Origin: an uncultured Eubacteriales bacterium
GTDB lineage: Bacteria; Bacillota; Clostridia; TANB77; CAG-508
Direction: 5' to 3'
NCBI GenBank assembly: GCA_902492015.1
Contig: CABUJR010000007.1
Coordinates: 1 to 64,000, forward strand
DNA length: 64,000 nt
Below the pieces are notes generated by a model. The model was given only the letters and a program-made list of their open reading frames with translations, was not told the origin of the DNA and ran no database searches. The position numbers were made by a program, and so were the translations under genes. Positions 52,112 through 61,886 of this stretch are shown here, one piece after another; within the stretch, counting starts at the first letter, position 1; each line of letters starts with the position of its first letter.

Positions 52112-54586
52112 TTATTGTTCAAAGGTTTCATCTGTACTTTCTACAGGTGTCTCTGTAGTAGGTGGTGAAACTGTATTTTCACTTCCTAGGGTGTCATCAT
52201 CTTGAGAATCATTATCAGTAGAAGGATTAGATTCTTCTGTAACTGTGTTAGTATTTTTTGAATCATCCACATTATCTTCTGAAATATTAGGAGTTTTTAT
52301 TGTGGTATCCTCATTAGAAGGTTGAGTTATAGTTGTATTTTTATTTGAGGATTCTGTTTCTTTATTAATAGTTGAAGGAGTTTTTTGTTCTTGATTTTGT
52401 GTTTGAGTAGTATCTTGAACTTTACTTTCTTCAGAAGTAGAATTTTTATTAGTTTTAGTTCCAGAGTGTTCTGAACAATATTCAGAAGGCAATGTACCTT
52501 TTAAGAAATATTCTGTGTATGCACCAGGACATTCTGCAAATGCAAGTAATCCGGTTGAAGGACAGATAGTTGCTGTTTCTAAACCTGATTTTGGTGCTGC
52601 AAATTTTGCATCACTTAGATTTGAATGAATTGATTTCATAACAGTAGACCAAATTTGTCCAGAAGGATTTTTTCCATTAAATTTTATTGTTTCATTTAAA
52701 TCAAAGCCAAACCAAGTTACAGCAGTATAGTATGGTGTAAATCCACAAAGCCATCTATCATACTCTTCATTTGTTGTACCAGTTTTTGCTGCAACATCTA
52801 TACCAGAAATTTTACAATAATTAGCTGTTCCTTTTGAGCCTGTTACAGGTTCTGTTAGTAAATTTTGAACAATATATGCAACTTGTTTTGAAATACTTCT
52901 TTTTTGTTTTTGTTTTGATTTAAAAACAGTTTTACCAGCCGAATTTTCTATTTTAGTATAAAATGTAGGTTCAATATAAATTCCATCATTTGCTATACAT
53001 GAATATGCTGCAGCCATTTCCAAAGGACTAATTCCTTTATCAAGACCACCTAAAGCTAAATTTAAATTTTCATCAGTTTTTGTAAGAGTAGTAATACCCA
53101 TTTTTTCCATATATTTTATAGATGTTTTTGGAGTAATTTCTTCCATCATTCTTACAAAAGGTATATTTTGAGAAGACTCAACAGCTTGCCTTACTGTAAT
53201 TATACCTCTATAATCATTATAGTCAGTTGGCGAATATCCTGTTTCTGTTCCATCATCAAAAGTGGTTTCTTCATCAAGGTATAAAGTAGCTGGTGTAAAT
53301 ATTTTTTCTTCTAAACCGGGTACTAATACTGCAAGTGGTTTACCGGCAGAACCAGTTTGTCTTAAAGCTTGAGTTGCTCTATTAAATCCTCTTGAAGTAT
53401 CTTTTGTACCAAGCCCACCTACGCAACCTACAACATAACCAGTTTTATGATCAATAATTACCATTGCTGCTTGAGAAGTAGCAGAAGAATCATTTTCAGA
53501 TTTTAATATGTATTTCCTTTTTGAAAATTCTTTTTCAATTTCAGATTGAATTTCAGAATCTTGTGTACTATATATTTTTAGTCCTGCCATTTCTATATAA
53601 TTTTCAGCAAAATTTGTTGATATATTTTTATTTTCTGAAATATCTTCTATTATTTCTGTTAATAATGCATCTGTATGATAAGAATAGATTGTATTTTCGT
53701 TTGAGTTTTGTATTTTACTTTGTTTGAAATTCAACCCTTTTTCTACTTGCAAAATAGCCAAGTTATAATCATCTTCATTTATATATTCTAATTCTAACAT
53801 TTTAGCAAGAACAGTTTTTGTTCTTTTTTCTATTTTTTCAGAATTATCTTTTTCATCATCAAAAGGATTATAAGAATTTGGAGAATTATTTATTCCGGCA
53901 AGAAATGCGCATTCAGCTAAATCCAGCTCAGAAACACTTTTATTAAAATAATAATTTGAGCCCATTTCAACACCATATAAGTTAGGTCCAACATATATAA
54001 TGTTTAGATAAGCTTCTAAAATCTCATCTTTGTCAAGTACGCCTTCAAGAGCAAATGCTTTAATCCATTCATTTATTTTACGAGATACTTTTGAAGAATT
54101 ATCTCCTGTTAGATTTTTAACTAATTGTTGAGTTATGCTGCTTCCACCGAAAGAAGATGATCCAAGATTTCTTATATAAGAAAAAATGGCAGCAGCTGTT
54201 CTTGGAAAATCTACTCCAGAGTGTTTATAAAAACGTTGGTCTTCAATAGCTACATAAGCATTTTTTAAATTATCTGGCATATCACTAAAAGAAACATTTT
54301 TAGTGTTTTTATTAGTACCAAATTCTGCAATTACATTTCCTTGTATATCCAGAACTTGTGATGGAGTATTAGAAATCATGTCTTGTGCAAGACTTTGCCA
54401 ATTAGCAATAAAAATTCCAGTTTTTATTGCAGTAAAAATTATTAAAATTAGAAGAATTATTAATATAATTTTTAATCTTCTAAATTTTTTTGTTTTTATT
54501 TTACTTTCTTTTTCGAATTTTTCATCATCATTTTTAAATTGATGTTTATTTAAACTATTTTTTCTTTCTTTATTTATCCTATTCAA
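52112..54586 (-). CDS. Class A penicillin-binding protein (PBP1A type)
   Basis: 824 residues from a TTG at 54586, which has AGAGGT about ten bases upstream; an ATG 45 bases earlier has no ribosome site. Basic cytoplasmic start, TM at about 38-60, GT51 transglycosylase domain (about 85-260; AIEDQRFYKHSGVDF, FGGSSITQQLVKNL, EILEAYLNIIYVG), and transpeptidase domain with SAGK (SxxK), SSQN (SxN) and AAKTGTT (KTG). The last 120 residues are a Ser/Thr/Asn/Glu-rich tail. It polymerises and cross-links peptidoglycan outside the membrane. Confidence 0.93.
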   Translation of the reverse strand: MNRINKERKNSLNKHQFKNDDEKFEKESKIKTKKFRRLKIILIILLILIIFTAIKTGIFIANWQSLAQDMISNTPSQVLDIQGNVIAEFGTNKNTKNVSFSDMPDNLKNAYVAIEDQRFYKHSGVDFPRTAAAIFSYIRNLGSSSFGGSSITQQLVKNLTGDNSSKVSRKINEWIKAFALEGVLDKDEILEAYLNIIYVGPNLYGVEMGSNYYFNKSVSELDLAECAFLAGINNSPNSYNPFDDEKDNSEKIEKRTKTVLAKMLELEYINEDDYNLAILQVEKGLNFKQSKIQNSNENTIYSYHTDALLTEIIEDISENKNISTNFAENYIEMAGLKIYSTQDSEIQSEIEKEFSKRKYILKSENDSSATSQAAMVIIDHKTGYVVGCVGGLGTKDTSRGFNRATQALRQTGSAGKPLAVLVPGLEEKIFTPATLYLDEETTFDDGTETGYSPTDYNDYRGIITVRQAVESSQNIPFVRMMEEITPKTSIKYMEKMGITTLTKTDENLNLALGGLDKGISPLEMAAAYSCIANDGIYIEPTFYTKIENSAGKTVFKSKQKQKRSISKQVAYIVQNLLTEPVTGSKGTANYCKISGIDVAAKTGTTNEEYDRWLCGFTPYYTAVTWFGFDLNETIKFNGKNPSGQIWSTVMKSIHSNLSDAKFAAPKSGLETATICPSTGLLAFAECPGAYTEYFLKGTLPSEYCSEHSGTKTNKNSTSEESKVQDTTQTQNQEQKTPSTINKETESSNKNTTITQPSNEDTTIKTPNISEDNVDDSKNTNTVTEESNPSTDNDSQDDDTLGSENTVSPPTTETPVESTDETFEQ

Positions 54587-54688
54587 TATAATAAATACCT
54601 CTTTTAAAATTATTTTAATTTTTATAAGCATATCAAATATGAAAAAAAAAGTAAAGTAAAAAGCTTTCTAGATTTATTAATAAATATA

Positions 54689-54717
54689 TTGAAAATTGAG
54701 AAATATATAGATATAAT
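54689..54717 (+). promoter_or_regulatory. Promoter of the secreted unknown gene
   Basis: TTGAAA, 17-base spacer, TATAAT. Confidence 0.65.
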
Positions 54718-54745
54718 CAAATTATAATAATTTTAGGAGGAAAAA

Positions 54746-56605
54746 ATGAATCAAGGAAAAGCAAAAAAAATAATTTTAATTATAATCATTTTCTTATTAA
54801 TATTACTGGGAGGAATTGCTTATGCATATTTTGCAACAGATATTTTTAAAACTCCAAAGCAATTATTTGCAAAATATCTTGTAAATAATGCAACACAACT
54901 AGCTGAATTTAATTTAGAACCATATAATGAATCTTTTGAAAAAATGAAAGAAAATAAAACAGAAATTGATTTAAGTATTTCTAATAATGTTATACCACAA
55001 GAAATTAGCTTAACATATTTGGGAGATTTACAAAATGAAAAAGAATCATTAGATTTTGAAATAAAACAGGAAGATGAACAAGTTATGCAAACAAAGTTAG
55101 CTGTAAATAATGATACTTATGGCATTTATTTTGAAGGGTTGCATGAAAAATATCTTGCTTTAGAAAATAGAAATTTAAAAAAATTTTTTAGTAATTTTAT
55201 AGAAGATGAAGAAATCGCAAATATGATACCTGACCAAATAGCTTTATTAAATCCTTTATCTGAAGAAGAAAAAACTAAATTAAATAATTTATATGCAACT
55301 TATATTCAAAAATTTTTAAATCAATTTGAAGAAAGTGTTTTTACTTCTGAAAATGGAATACAAGTAGATATTGATGGAGAAACAGTTAAAGCTAATAAAT
55401 ATTCAGCCACAACAAGTACAAAAAAAATATTAGAGTCAATTATAAATATAATGACAGAGTTATTAAATGATCAAGATTTTATAGATTTATATAATAGTAG
55501 AATGTCTTGGGGAACTAATAATATAGAAGATATGAAATCTCAAATTGATGAATTAAAGACTTCATTAGATAGTTCTTATATGGCAGATTCACAAATTGTA
55601 ATTTCTGTATACTCAGCAGATAAAAGAACAGTAAAAACTGAAATTAATATAGATAATAATGCAGAAATTTCAGAATTTATGATAAAAGATAATAATAATA
55701 TTGTTTTTAAATCAAATATTTCAAAATCTGGAGAAAATAATGTTGCAAGTGAAGAAAAAATTATTATAACTAATAATTTTAATGATAATCAAGGGGAATT
55801 AACTTTTGAGAGAAGTAAAAATTATAATCAAGATGATGTAAAAGCATTAGAAGATTTGTCAGATAGTGGAGATTATTACTATTATCTTGGTGGTTATGAG
55901 AATCAAAATACAAAAATTAGATTGCAATCAACTAAAAATAATGATAATGTAACAACTAAAATTGATTTAGGAAATGAAAATTATTCTGCTGTAGTAAAAT
56001 TTAAGTTTGATTCTAATCTTAATGTAGAGGAATTAACAGATGAAAATACTTTAATTTTAAATGATTACTCAAAAGATGATTTGAATTCTTTAGGAGAGGA
56101 AATTATTCAGAATTTATCAAAAACTGTAGAAGAACACCCTAATTACTATATTTCAGGATTATTTATGTTACTAGGATTTAGTGATGAAGATTTAAGTAAT
56201 TATGAAAATTTAACAGGAGATGAAACTAATAATTTTATAGAAGAAAATACTATAGAAACAAATACAGACCCTATAGAAAACGAAGAAGATATTAATGACT
56301 TAGGTAGAAGAGTTGATGAGGCAATATCTGGAGCGATTGATAAATCTTTATCAGACTATCATGACCAAAAACAAGAAGATCCAGATACACTTCCTGATAA
56401 TTTTTTAACAGTAGATGCAATAAAATCTAATTGTAGTGAGAATATGGAGATAGAACTTATAGATGGTACAACTTTAAAAAGTGTTTTAGAAGATAAAATC
56501 TTTTATACTCAAATAAATATAGATGGAAATACTTGGGAACTTGTAGAAACACAAACATTGTATTCAGAAAATGGAGATTTAGAGACAGCAGAACCTATAG
56601 AATAA
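54746..56605 (+). CDS. Membrane-anchored extracytoplasmic protein, unknown
   Basis: 619 residues. One N-terminal TM helix (about 8-30); the rest is outside, rich in Asn, Asp and Glu with beta-strand patterning (YSADKRTVKTEINIDNNAEISEFMI, TKIRLQSTKNNDNVTTKIDLG). No Cys after the helix, so not a lipoprotein. The C-terminal part (about 515-600) includes an acidic linker and a small ending domain. No catalytic motif seen. AGGAGGAA ribosome site. Divergent from the PBP gene. Confidence 0.65.
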   Translation: MNQGKAKKIILIIIIFLLILLGGIAYAYFATDIFKTPKQLFAKYLVNNATQLAEFNLEPYNESFEKMKENKTEIDLSISNNVIPQEISLTYLGDLQNEKESLDFEIKQEDEQVMQTKLAVNNDTYGIYFEGLHEKYLALENRNLKKFFSNFIEDEEIANMIPDQIALLNPLSEEEKTKLNNLYATYIQKFLNQFEESVFTSENGIQVDIDGETVKANKYSATTSTKKILESIINIMTELLNDQDFIDLYNSRMSWGTNNIEDMKSQIDELKTSLDSSYMADSQIVISVYSADKRTVKTEINIDNNAEISEFMIKDNNNIVFKSNISKSGENNVASEEKIIITNNFNDNQGELTFERSKNYNQDDVKALEDLSDSGDYYYYLGGYENQNTKIRLQSTKNNDNVTTKIDLGNENYSAVVKFKFDSNLNVEELTDENTLILNDYSKDDLNSLGEEIIQNLSKTVEEHPNYYISGLFMLLGFSDEDLSNYENLTGDETNNFIEENTIETNTDPIENEEDINDLGRRVDEAISGAIDKSLSDYHDQKQEDPDTLPDNFLTVDAIKSNCSENMEIELIDGTTLKSVLEDKIFYTQINIDGNTWELVETQTLYSENGDLETAEPIE

Positions 56606-56652
56606 TGTATTTTATTAAACTTTTTAAAAGTAAATCTTATAGTTTGTATGAG

Positions 56653-56694
56653 AAAAAGATAAATGTAATTTTTAAATTATATTTATCTTTTTTT
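56653..56694 (+). terminator. Terminator after the secreted unknown gene
   Basis: AAAAAGATAAAT / ATTTATCTTTTT stem with T tail. Confidence 0.8.
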
Positions 56695-56772
56695 CATTAT
56701 ATGAGGTTAGTTTGGGGTAAAGTAGAAAGTTTTGTCCAATATCTATATTTAGAAAATTAAACTATATAAACT

Positions 56773-56784
56773 GACTGGTTAGTC
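56773..56784. promoter_or_regulatory. Candidate operator upstream of the fab-acc cluster
   Basis: Perfect palindrome GACT-GGTT-AGTC within a longer imperfect one (AAACTGACT / AGTCTAATT), just upstream of an extended -10 promoter. Resembles a FapR- or TetR-type site; which regulator is unknown. Confidence 0.45.
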
Positions 56785-56806
56785 TAATTACTTGTGAGAA
56801 ATGATA

Positions 56807-56815
56807 TGATATAAT
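56807..56815 (+). promoter_or_regulatory. Extended -10 promoter of the fab-acc cluster
   Basis: TGATATAAT. The -35 is weak (TTACTT with a 16-base spacer), as expected for a TGN extended -10 site. Confidence 0.55.
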
Positions 56816-56848
56816 CCAAAAGTAAAAGATATTAAAAGGAGCTATAAG

Positions 56849-57772
56849 ATGAAGTCAATAAAAATTATCGCGACAAGCAAATATCTTCCAAATAATAAAT
56901 TAGAAAATAGCTTTTTTGACAATAAATTCAATTTAGATGAAGATTGGATTTTTAAAAGAACAGGAATAAAAAACAGATTTTTTACTAAAGAAGAAAATAT
57001 TATAGATTTGGCAATAAATGCAGCAAAAAAAATAGTAGAAAAAATAGATTTTGATGTTCAGAAGATTGGAAATATAATAGTGGCAACTACTTCAAGTGAT
57101 AGAATTATGCCGGGAATAAGCTTTGAGGTGCAAAAAGCTTTAAATATAAAAAAATGTATGTGTTTAGATATTTTTGCAGGTTGCAGTGGTTTTATAAATG
57201 CTTTTGATATTGCTAGAAAAAATATAAGTTTTGAAGAAACAGAATATGCCCTAGTAATAGGAGTTGAAAATATATCAAAATATTTAGATTTTGATGATAT
57301 CAATACATCAATTCTTTTAGGAGATGGTTCTGGAGCAGTATTAATTGGAAAGTCTGAGGAGTCTAAAGAATATTTCAGCAATATAGAAAGTTGTGGCCAA
57401 GATGGTGAAATTTTAACTTGCCATAATGGAGAAAAACTATATATGAACGGAAAAGCAATATATAAATATGCTGTATCTAAAGTTACTCAGAATATAGAAG
57501 AAACTTTAGAATTTAAAAATTTAAAAATAGAAAATCTAAGATATATAATTCCTCATCAATCAAATATGAAAATATTAGAAAGTATTTCTAAAAAATTAAA
57601 TATAACTGATGGAAAAATGTATAGTAATTTAGAAAAATATGGAAATACTTTTTGCGCAAGTATTCCAATAGCTTTGGATGATATTTTTGAAAAATTGAAA
57701 ACAGGTGATAAGCTAGTTTTAGTTGGTTATGGTGGAGGACTTAATTTAGGAAGTATTTTAATAGAAAAATAA
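56849..57772 (+). CDS. fabH: Beta-ketoacyl-ACP synthase III
   Basis: 307 residues. Starts fatty acid synthesis by joining acyl-CoA and malonyl-ACP. Cys112 in DIFAGCSGFINAF, His in YIIPHQSNMKI, Asn in YGNTFCASIPIAL complete the thiolase-fold triad; GDGSGAVLIG and the terminal VGYGGGLNLGSILIEK are present. First gene of the cluster; AAAGGAG before the ATG. Confidence 0.93.
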   Translation: MKSIKIIATSKYLPNNKLENSFFDNKFNLDEDWIFKRTGIKNRFFTKEENIIDLAINAAKKIVEKIDFDVQKIGNIIVATTSSDRIMPGISFEVQKALNIKKCMCLDIFAGCSGFINAFDIARKNISFEETEYALVIGVENISKYLDFDDINTSILLGDGSGAVLIGKSEESKEYFSNIESCGQDGEILTCHNGEKLYMNGKAIYKYAVSKVTQNIEETLEFKNLKIENLRYIIPHQSNMKILESISKKLNITDGKMYSNLEKYGNTFCASIPIALDDIFEKLKTGDKLVLVGYGGGLNLGSILIEK

Positions 57773-57802
57773 TAAAAATATTATAAATATAAAGGAGAAA
57801 AT

Positions 57803-58756
57803 ATGAAAATAGGATTTTTGTTTCCAGGGCAAGGTGCTCAAAGTGTAGGAATGGGAAAAGATTTATATGAAAAATATGATGAAGTGAAAGAAGTATATTC
57901 TACTTTAAGCAAGGCAGCAGGTATTGATATTGCAAATTTAACATTTAATTCTCAAGAAGAAGAATTATCACAAACTAAAAATACACAAATAGCTATACTT
58001 GCTATGAGTTTAGGAATTTTAAAACTTTTAGAAAAGAAAGGTATTAAAGCAGATTATGCTACTGGTTTAAGTTTAGGGGAATATGCAGCTCTTACATACT
58101 CTAAAGCTTTTACTTTAGAAGATGCTGGAAAAATTGTTAAAAAAAGAGGAGAATTTATGCAAAATCTTCTTCCAGAAGGAGACTGGGCTATGGCTGCTGT
58201 AATTGGAATGGAAGATGAAAAAGTAGAAGAAGTATGCAAAAAAGTGATGCAAGGCTTTGCAGTTCCAGCAAATTATAATTGCCCAGGTCAAGTGGCTGTT
58301 TCAGGAGACAAAGCAGGAGTTTTAGAAATGGCAGAAATTGCTAAAGAAGCAGGAGCTAAAAGAGTAGTAAGTTTAAAAACTAGTGGTCCTTTTCATACGG
58401 AAAAACTAGCTGAAGCTTCAAAAGCTCTAAGAAAAGAACTTGATTCAGTTGAGGTTAAAACTCCAAATTGTAATGTTATCAAAAATATAGATGCTAAACC
58501 TTACACAGAGTCAGATGATATTAGAGATATTTTAGCTAATCATGTTATAAATCCAGTAAGATTTTCAAACTCAGTAAAATATATGTTAGATAATGGAGTT
58601 GACACTTTTGTAGAAATTGGACCAGGTAAAGTTTTAACAGGATTTGTTAAAAAAATAAATAAAGACGTAAAGTGTATTAATATAAATGATGTACCAAGTT
58701 TTGAAAATGCAATTTGTGAACTTAAAAAAGATGAAAGAGAATTAGAAAGTATTTAG
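57803..58756 (+). CDS. fabD: Malonyl-CoA:ACP transacylase
   Basis: 317 residues. Moves malonyl groups from CoA to ACP. Seen: FLFPGQGAQSVGMGKDL, active-site Ser90 in GLSLGEYAAL (most family members have GHSLGE; the His is Leu here), NYNCPGQVAVSG, catalytic His in SGPFHTEKL, and FVEIGPGKVLTGFVKKI. In related clusters acpP and fabK come between fabH and fabD; here the gap is 30 bases. Confidence 0.94.
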   Translation: MKIGFLFPGQGAQSVGMGKDLYEKYDEVKEVYSTLSKAAGIDIANLTFNSQEEELSQTKNTQIAILAMSLGILKLLEKKGIKADYATGLSLGEYAALTYSKAFTLEDAGKIVKKRGEFMQNLLPEGDWAMAAVIGMEDEKVEEVCKKVMQGFAVPANYNCPGQVAVSGDKAGVLEMAEIAKEAGAKRVVSLKTSGPFHTEKLAEASKALRKELDSVEVKTPNCNVIKNIDAKPYTESDDIRDILANHVINPVRFSNSVKYMLDNGVDTFVEIGPGKVLTGFVKKINKDVKCININDVPSFENAICELKKDERELESI

Positions 58757-58792
58757 ACTAAAAATATTAATAAAATGAAAGGAAAGAAAACT

Positions 58793-59539
58793 ATGGAAAA
58801 TTCAGAAAAAGTAGCTTTAGTTACAGGAGCTACAAGAGGTATAGGAAAGGAAATTGTTTATACATTAGCTGAAAATGGATATGATGTTTCAATAAATTAT
58901 AGAACTAAAACAGCTGAAGTAGATGAAATGAAAAGAGAAATTGAAGAGAAATATAAAGTAAGATGTGCAGTAGTTCAAGGAGATGTAGCAAGCTTTGAAG
59001 ATGCTGAAAAAATGGTAAAAGAAACAGTAGAAAAATTAGGAAAAATAGATATTTTAGTAAATAATGCAGGAATAACAAAAGATAATTTATTAATGAGAAT
59101 GTCAAAAGAAGATTTTGAAGCTGTAGTTAATGTTAATTTAATTGGAACTTTTAATGTAACAAGAAATGTAATTCTATTAATGGTAAAACAAAGATCTGGA
59201 AGAATAATAAATATTTCCTCAGTAGTAGGTGTTTCAGGAAATGCAGGTCAAACAAATTATTCAGCATCTAAGGCTGGAATAATAGGATTTACAAAAAGTT
59301 TAGCTAAAGAAGTTGCAAGTAGAAATATATTAGTAAATGCAGTAGCACCAGGATTTATTGCAACAGATATGACTGATGTGTTATCAGATACAGTAAAAGA
59401 AAATATAAATTCTCAAATACCACTTAAGAGAATGGGAACAAGTAAAGATATTGCTAATGTAGTAAAATTCTTAGCTTCAGAAGAAAGTAGTTATATTACA
59501 GGTCAAGTAATAAATGTTGATGGTGGAATGTTAATGTAA
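58793..59539 (+). CDS. fabG: 3-oxoacyl-ACP reductase
   Basis: 248 residues from the ATG at 58793 with AAAGGA nine bases upstream; the ATG at 58775 is before that site. NADPH-dependent reductase of the short-chain family: TGATRGIG nucleotide loop, NNAG, catalytic Ser in NISSVVG and YSASK (Tyr, Lys), ending GQVINVDGGM. Full length. Confidence 0.96.
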   Translation: MENSEKVALVTGATRGIGKEIVYTLAENGYDVSINYRTKTAEVDEMKREIEEKYKVRCAVVQGDVASFEDAEKMVKETVEKLGKIDILVNNAGITKDNLLMRMSKEDFEAVVNVNLIGTFNVTRNVILLMVKQRSGRIINISSVVGVSGNAGQTNYSASKAGIIGFTKSLAKEVASRNILVNAVAPGFIATDMTDVLSDTVKENINSQIPLKRMGTSKDIANVVKFLASEESSYITGQVINVDGGMLM

Positions 59540-59570
59540 TTTAAAAAATAAATAAGAAAGGATTAAGATA

Positions 59571-60809
59571 ATGGAAAGAAGAGTTGTAGTAACAGGAATA
59601 GGAGCAATAACTCCTATAGGAAACAATACTAAAGAATTTTGGAAAGAAATAGTAGACGGAAAATGTGGTATTGATGAAATAACTTTATTTGATACTTCAG
59701 AATACAAAGTCAAATTAGCTGGAGAAGTAAAAAATTATAATCCAGAAGAATATTTTGATAAAAGAACAGCTAAGAGATTAGATAGATTTACTCAATTTGC
59801 TATGATTGCTGCAAGAGAAGCAATGGAAGATAGTAAAATAAATATGGAAGAAGAAGATGCTACACGTTTTGGTGTTGCTATAAGTTCAGGTATAGGTGGA
59901 CTTCAAAGTATTGAATCAAATGTTATTACATTACATGAAAAAGGACCAGATAGAGTATCTCCTATGTATATTCTAATGGCTATTAGTAATATGGCTACTG
60001 GAAATGTTGAAATAGAAATTGGAGCCAAAGGTGAATCTTTTTGCATGACAACAGCTTGTGCAAGTGCTACTCATACAATTGGCGAATGTTATAGAATAAT
60101 TAAACATGGTTATCAAGATATGATGCTTGCAGGAGGAACAGAAGCTTCTATTACTCCAACAGGAATTTCTGGTTTTACAAATATAAAAGCTTTATCAAAA
60201 GCAGAAGATAAAACTAGAGCAAGTATTCCTTTTGATAAAGAAAGAAGCGGTTTTGTTATGGGAGAAGGAGCAGGTTTAATAATTTTAGAAGAATTAGAAC
60301 ATGCTAAAAAAAGAGGAGCTAAAATTTATGCAGAAATGGTAGGATATGGAGCTTCATCAGATGCTTATCATATTACTTCTCCAGCTCCAGAAGGAGAAGG
60401 TGGAGCAAGAGCTATGGAAAACGCAATAAAAGATGCTAAATTGAAACCAGAAGAAATAACATATATTAATGCACATGGAACTTCTACACATTTAAATGAT
60501 GCTTGTGAAACTTCAGCAGTAAAAAAAGCTTTAGGAGAAGCTAGCAAAAAAGTTATGGTAAGCTCAACTAAAGGTCACACAGGACATTTATTAGGAGCAG
60601 CAGGTGGTGTTGAAGCAATAGTTTGTGTTAAAGCAATAGATGAAGGAATCGTACCACCAACAATAGGATACAAAATTCCTGATGAAGAATGCGATTTAGA
60701 TATTGTTCCAAATGAAGCAAGAAAAGTAGAAGTAAAAGTTGCAATGTCAAATTCATTAGGTTTTGGAGGACATAATAGTTCAATAATATTTAAAAAATAT
60801 GAAGATTAA
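59571..60809 (+). CDS. fabF: Beta-ketoacyl-ACP synthase II
   Basis: 412 residues. Elongates acyl-ACP. Cys163 in TTACASATH, the His pair in NAHGTSTHLND and KGHTGHLLGAAGG, and the Phe-gate region GFGGHNSSIIF at the end. Standard length. Follows fabG by 31 bases behind AAAGGAT. Confidence 0.97.
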   Translation: MERRVVVTGIGAITPIGNNTKEFWKEIVDGKCGIDEITLFDTSEYKVKLAGEVKNYNPEEYFDKRTAKRLDRFTQFAMIAAREAMEDSKINMEEEDATRFGVAISSGIGGLQSIESNVITLHEKGPDRVSPMYILMAISNMATGNVEIEIGAKGESFCMTTACASATHTIGECYRIIKHGYQDMMLAGGTEASITPTGISGFTNIKALSKAEDKTRASIPFDKERSGFVMGEGAGLIILEELEHAKKRGAKIYAEMVGYGASSDAYHITSPAPEGEGGARAMENAIKDAKLKPEEITYINAHGTSTHLNDACETSAVKKALGEASKKVMVSSTKGHTGHLLGAAGGVEAIVCVKAIDEGIVPPTIGYKIPDEECDLDIVPNEARKVEVKVAMSNSLGFGGHNSSIIFKKYED

Positions 60810-60843
60810 TTTTAATTTTTAAGTATAGAAAGGAAAATTAAAA

Positions 60844-61323
60844 ATGGATTATAAAGAAATAAAAAAACTTATGGATGATATGGGAAATTCAAAACTTACA
60901 GAAATGGAGATTGAATTTAAAGACGGATTAAAAATTAGTATGAAAAAAGATAATGGAATGGTAAAAACAAACCAAGTTATGTTAGCAGTTCCAGAGGTGC
61001 AAGCACAAAATTTAGCTCCACAAGTTTCTGCTACTGTTCCAGATGTGAAACCTCAAGCACCTGTATCAGAAGTAAAAGAAGAAGTAAAAGGAAATGTTGT
61101 TAAATCACCAATGGTAGGTACTTTTTATTCAAGACCATCACCAGATGTAGATCCTTTTGTAAAAATTGGTAGCAAAGTAAAAAAAGGTGATAAACTTTGT
61201 ATAATTGAAGCAATGAAACTTATGAATGAAATTGAATCAGAATATGATGGGGAAATTGTAGATATATTAGTACAAGATGAAGAAATGGTAGAGTATGGAA
61301 AACCACTATTTATTATAAAATAA
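60844..61323 (+). CDS. accB: Biotin carboxyl carrier protein of acetyl-CoA carboxylase
   Basis: 159 residues. N-terminal helical part (1-40), Pro/Val/Ala-rich flexible linker (about 48-85), and the biotinyl domain (about 85-159) with the biotinylation site Lys125 in EAMKLMNE. Carries CO2 between AccC and AccAD. The modifying enzyme is probably the minimal BirA at 27.3 kb. Confidence 0.96.
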   Translation: MDYKEIKKLMDDMGNSKLTEMEIEFKDGLKISMKKDNGMVKTNQVMLAVPEVQAQNLAPQVSATVPDVKPQAPVSEVKEEVKGNVVKSPMVGTFYSRPSPDVDPFVKIGSKVKKGDKLCIIEAMKLMNEIESEYDGEIVDILVQDEEMVEYGKPLFIIK

Positions 61324-61401
61324 TTTAAAATTTTTAATAAAGTTAAAGGTTTATTAAGTAAAATATTGAGATTATTAATAAATTTTGTAATTCTTTTAAA
61401 G

Positions 61402-61445
61402 AAAGGAGAAATTCACATAAATATGTTATGTGAAGAAATATTATG
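61402..61445 (+). promoter_or_regulatory. Split ribosome site of fabZ with intervening hairpin
   Basis: Shine-Dalgarno AAAGGAGAA (61402-61410) is 32 bases from the fabZ ATG (61443), too far by linear distance. Between them is a perfect 9-bp hairpin, TTCACATAA / TTATGTGAA (61412-61434, 5-base loop). If folded, the effective spacing is about nine bases. Confidence 0.6.
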
Positions 61446-61449
61446 CTAG
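61423..61449 (+). other. Mini-ORF overlapping the fabZ start
   Basis: ATG at 61423 opens eight codons (MLCEEILC) ending in TAG at 61447, overlapping the fabZ ATG in another frame. It is better placed for the Shine-Dalgarno site than fabZ unless the hairpin forms. Could be a coupling or leader peptide, or chance. Confidence 0.35.
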
Positions 61450-61868
61450 ATATAAACGAAATAATGAAAATAATACCTCAAAGACCTCCATTTTTAATGA
61501 TTGATAGAGTTGAAGATTTTGTTCCAGGAGAAAGTGCAACAGCTTATAAAACAGTTTGTATAAATGAACCACATTTTGCAGGTCATTTTCCTGGTCAACC
61601 AATTATGCCAGGAGTATTAATTGTTGAAGCTTTAGCACAAACAGGTGCTGTTGCAATTTTATCAATGGAAGAAAACAAAGGTAAAAATGCTTTATTTGGA
61701 GGAATTGATAAATTAAGATTTAAAAAACAAGTAGTTCCAGGTGATGTTTTAAAATTAGAAGTAAAAATAATTAAAACAAAAGGACCTATTGGAATAGGAG
61801 AAGCTATAGCAACTGTGGATGGGAAGGTTGCTGCAAAAGGTGAACTTACTTTTGCAATAGTAGGTTAA
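61443..61868 (+). CDS. fabZ: 3-hydroxyacyl-ACP dehydratase
   Basis: 141 residues, hot-dog fold. Catalytic His48 (PHFAGHFPGQPIMPGV) and Glu62 (VEALAQTGA) are visible. The N-terminus MLDINEIMKIIPQRPPFL matches the family, which fixes the start at 61443 even though the ribosome site is displaced. Confidence 0.96.
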   Translation: MLDINEIMKIIPQRPPFLMIDRVEDFVPGESATAYKTVCINEPHFAGHFPGQPIMPGVLIVEALAQTGAVAILSMEENKGKNALFGGIDKLRFKKQVVPGDVLKLEVKIIKTKGPIGIGEAIATVDGKVAAKGELTFAIVG

Positions 61869-61886
61869 TGTATAAGGAGAAAGAAA

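Noticed and set aside
56533..56760. Open frame of 75 codons after the secreted unknown gene
   Set aside because: It starts inside the preceding gene in another frame, runs through a clear terminator hairpin and has no ribosome site.
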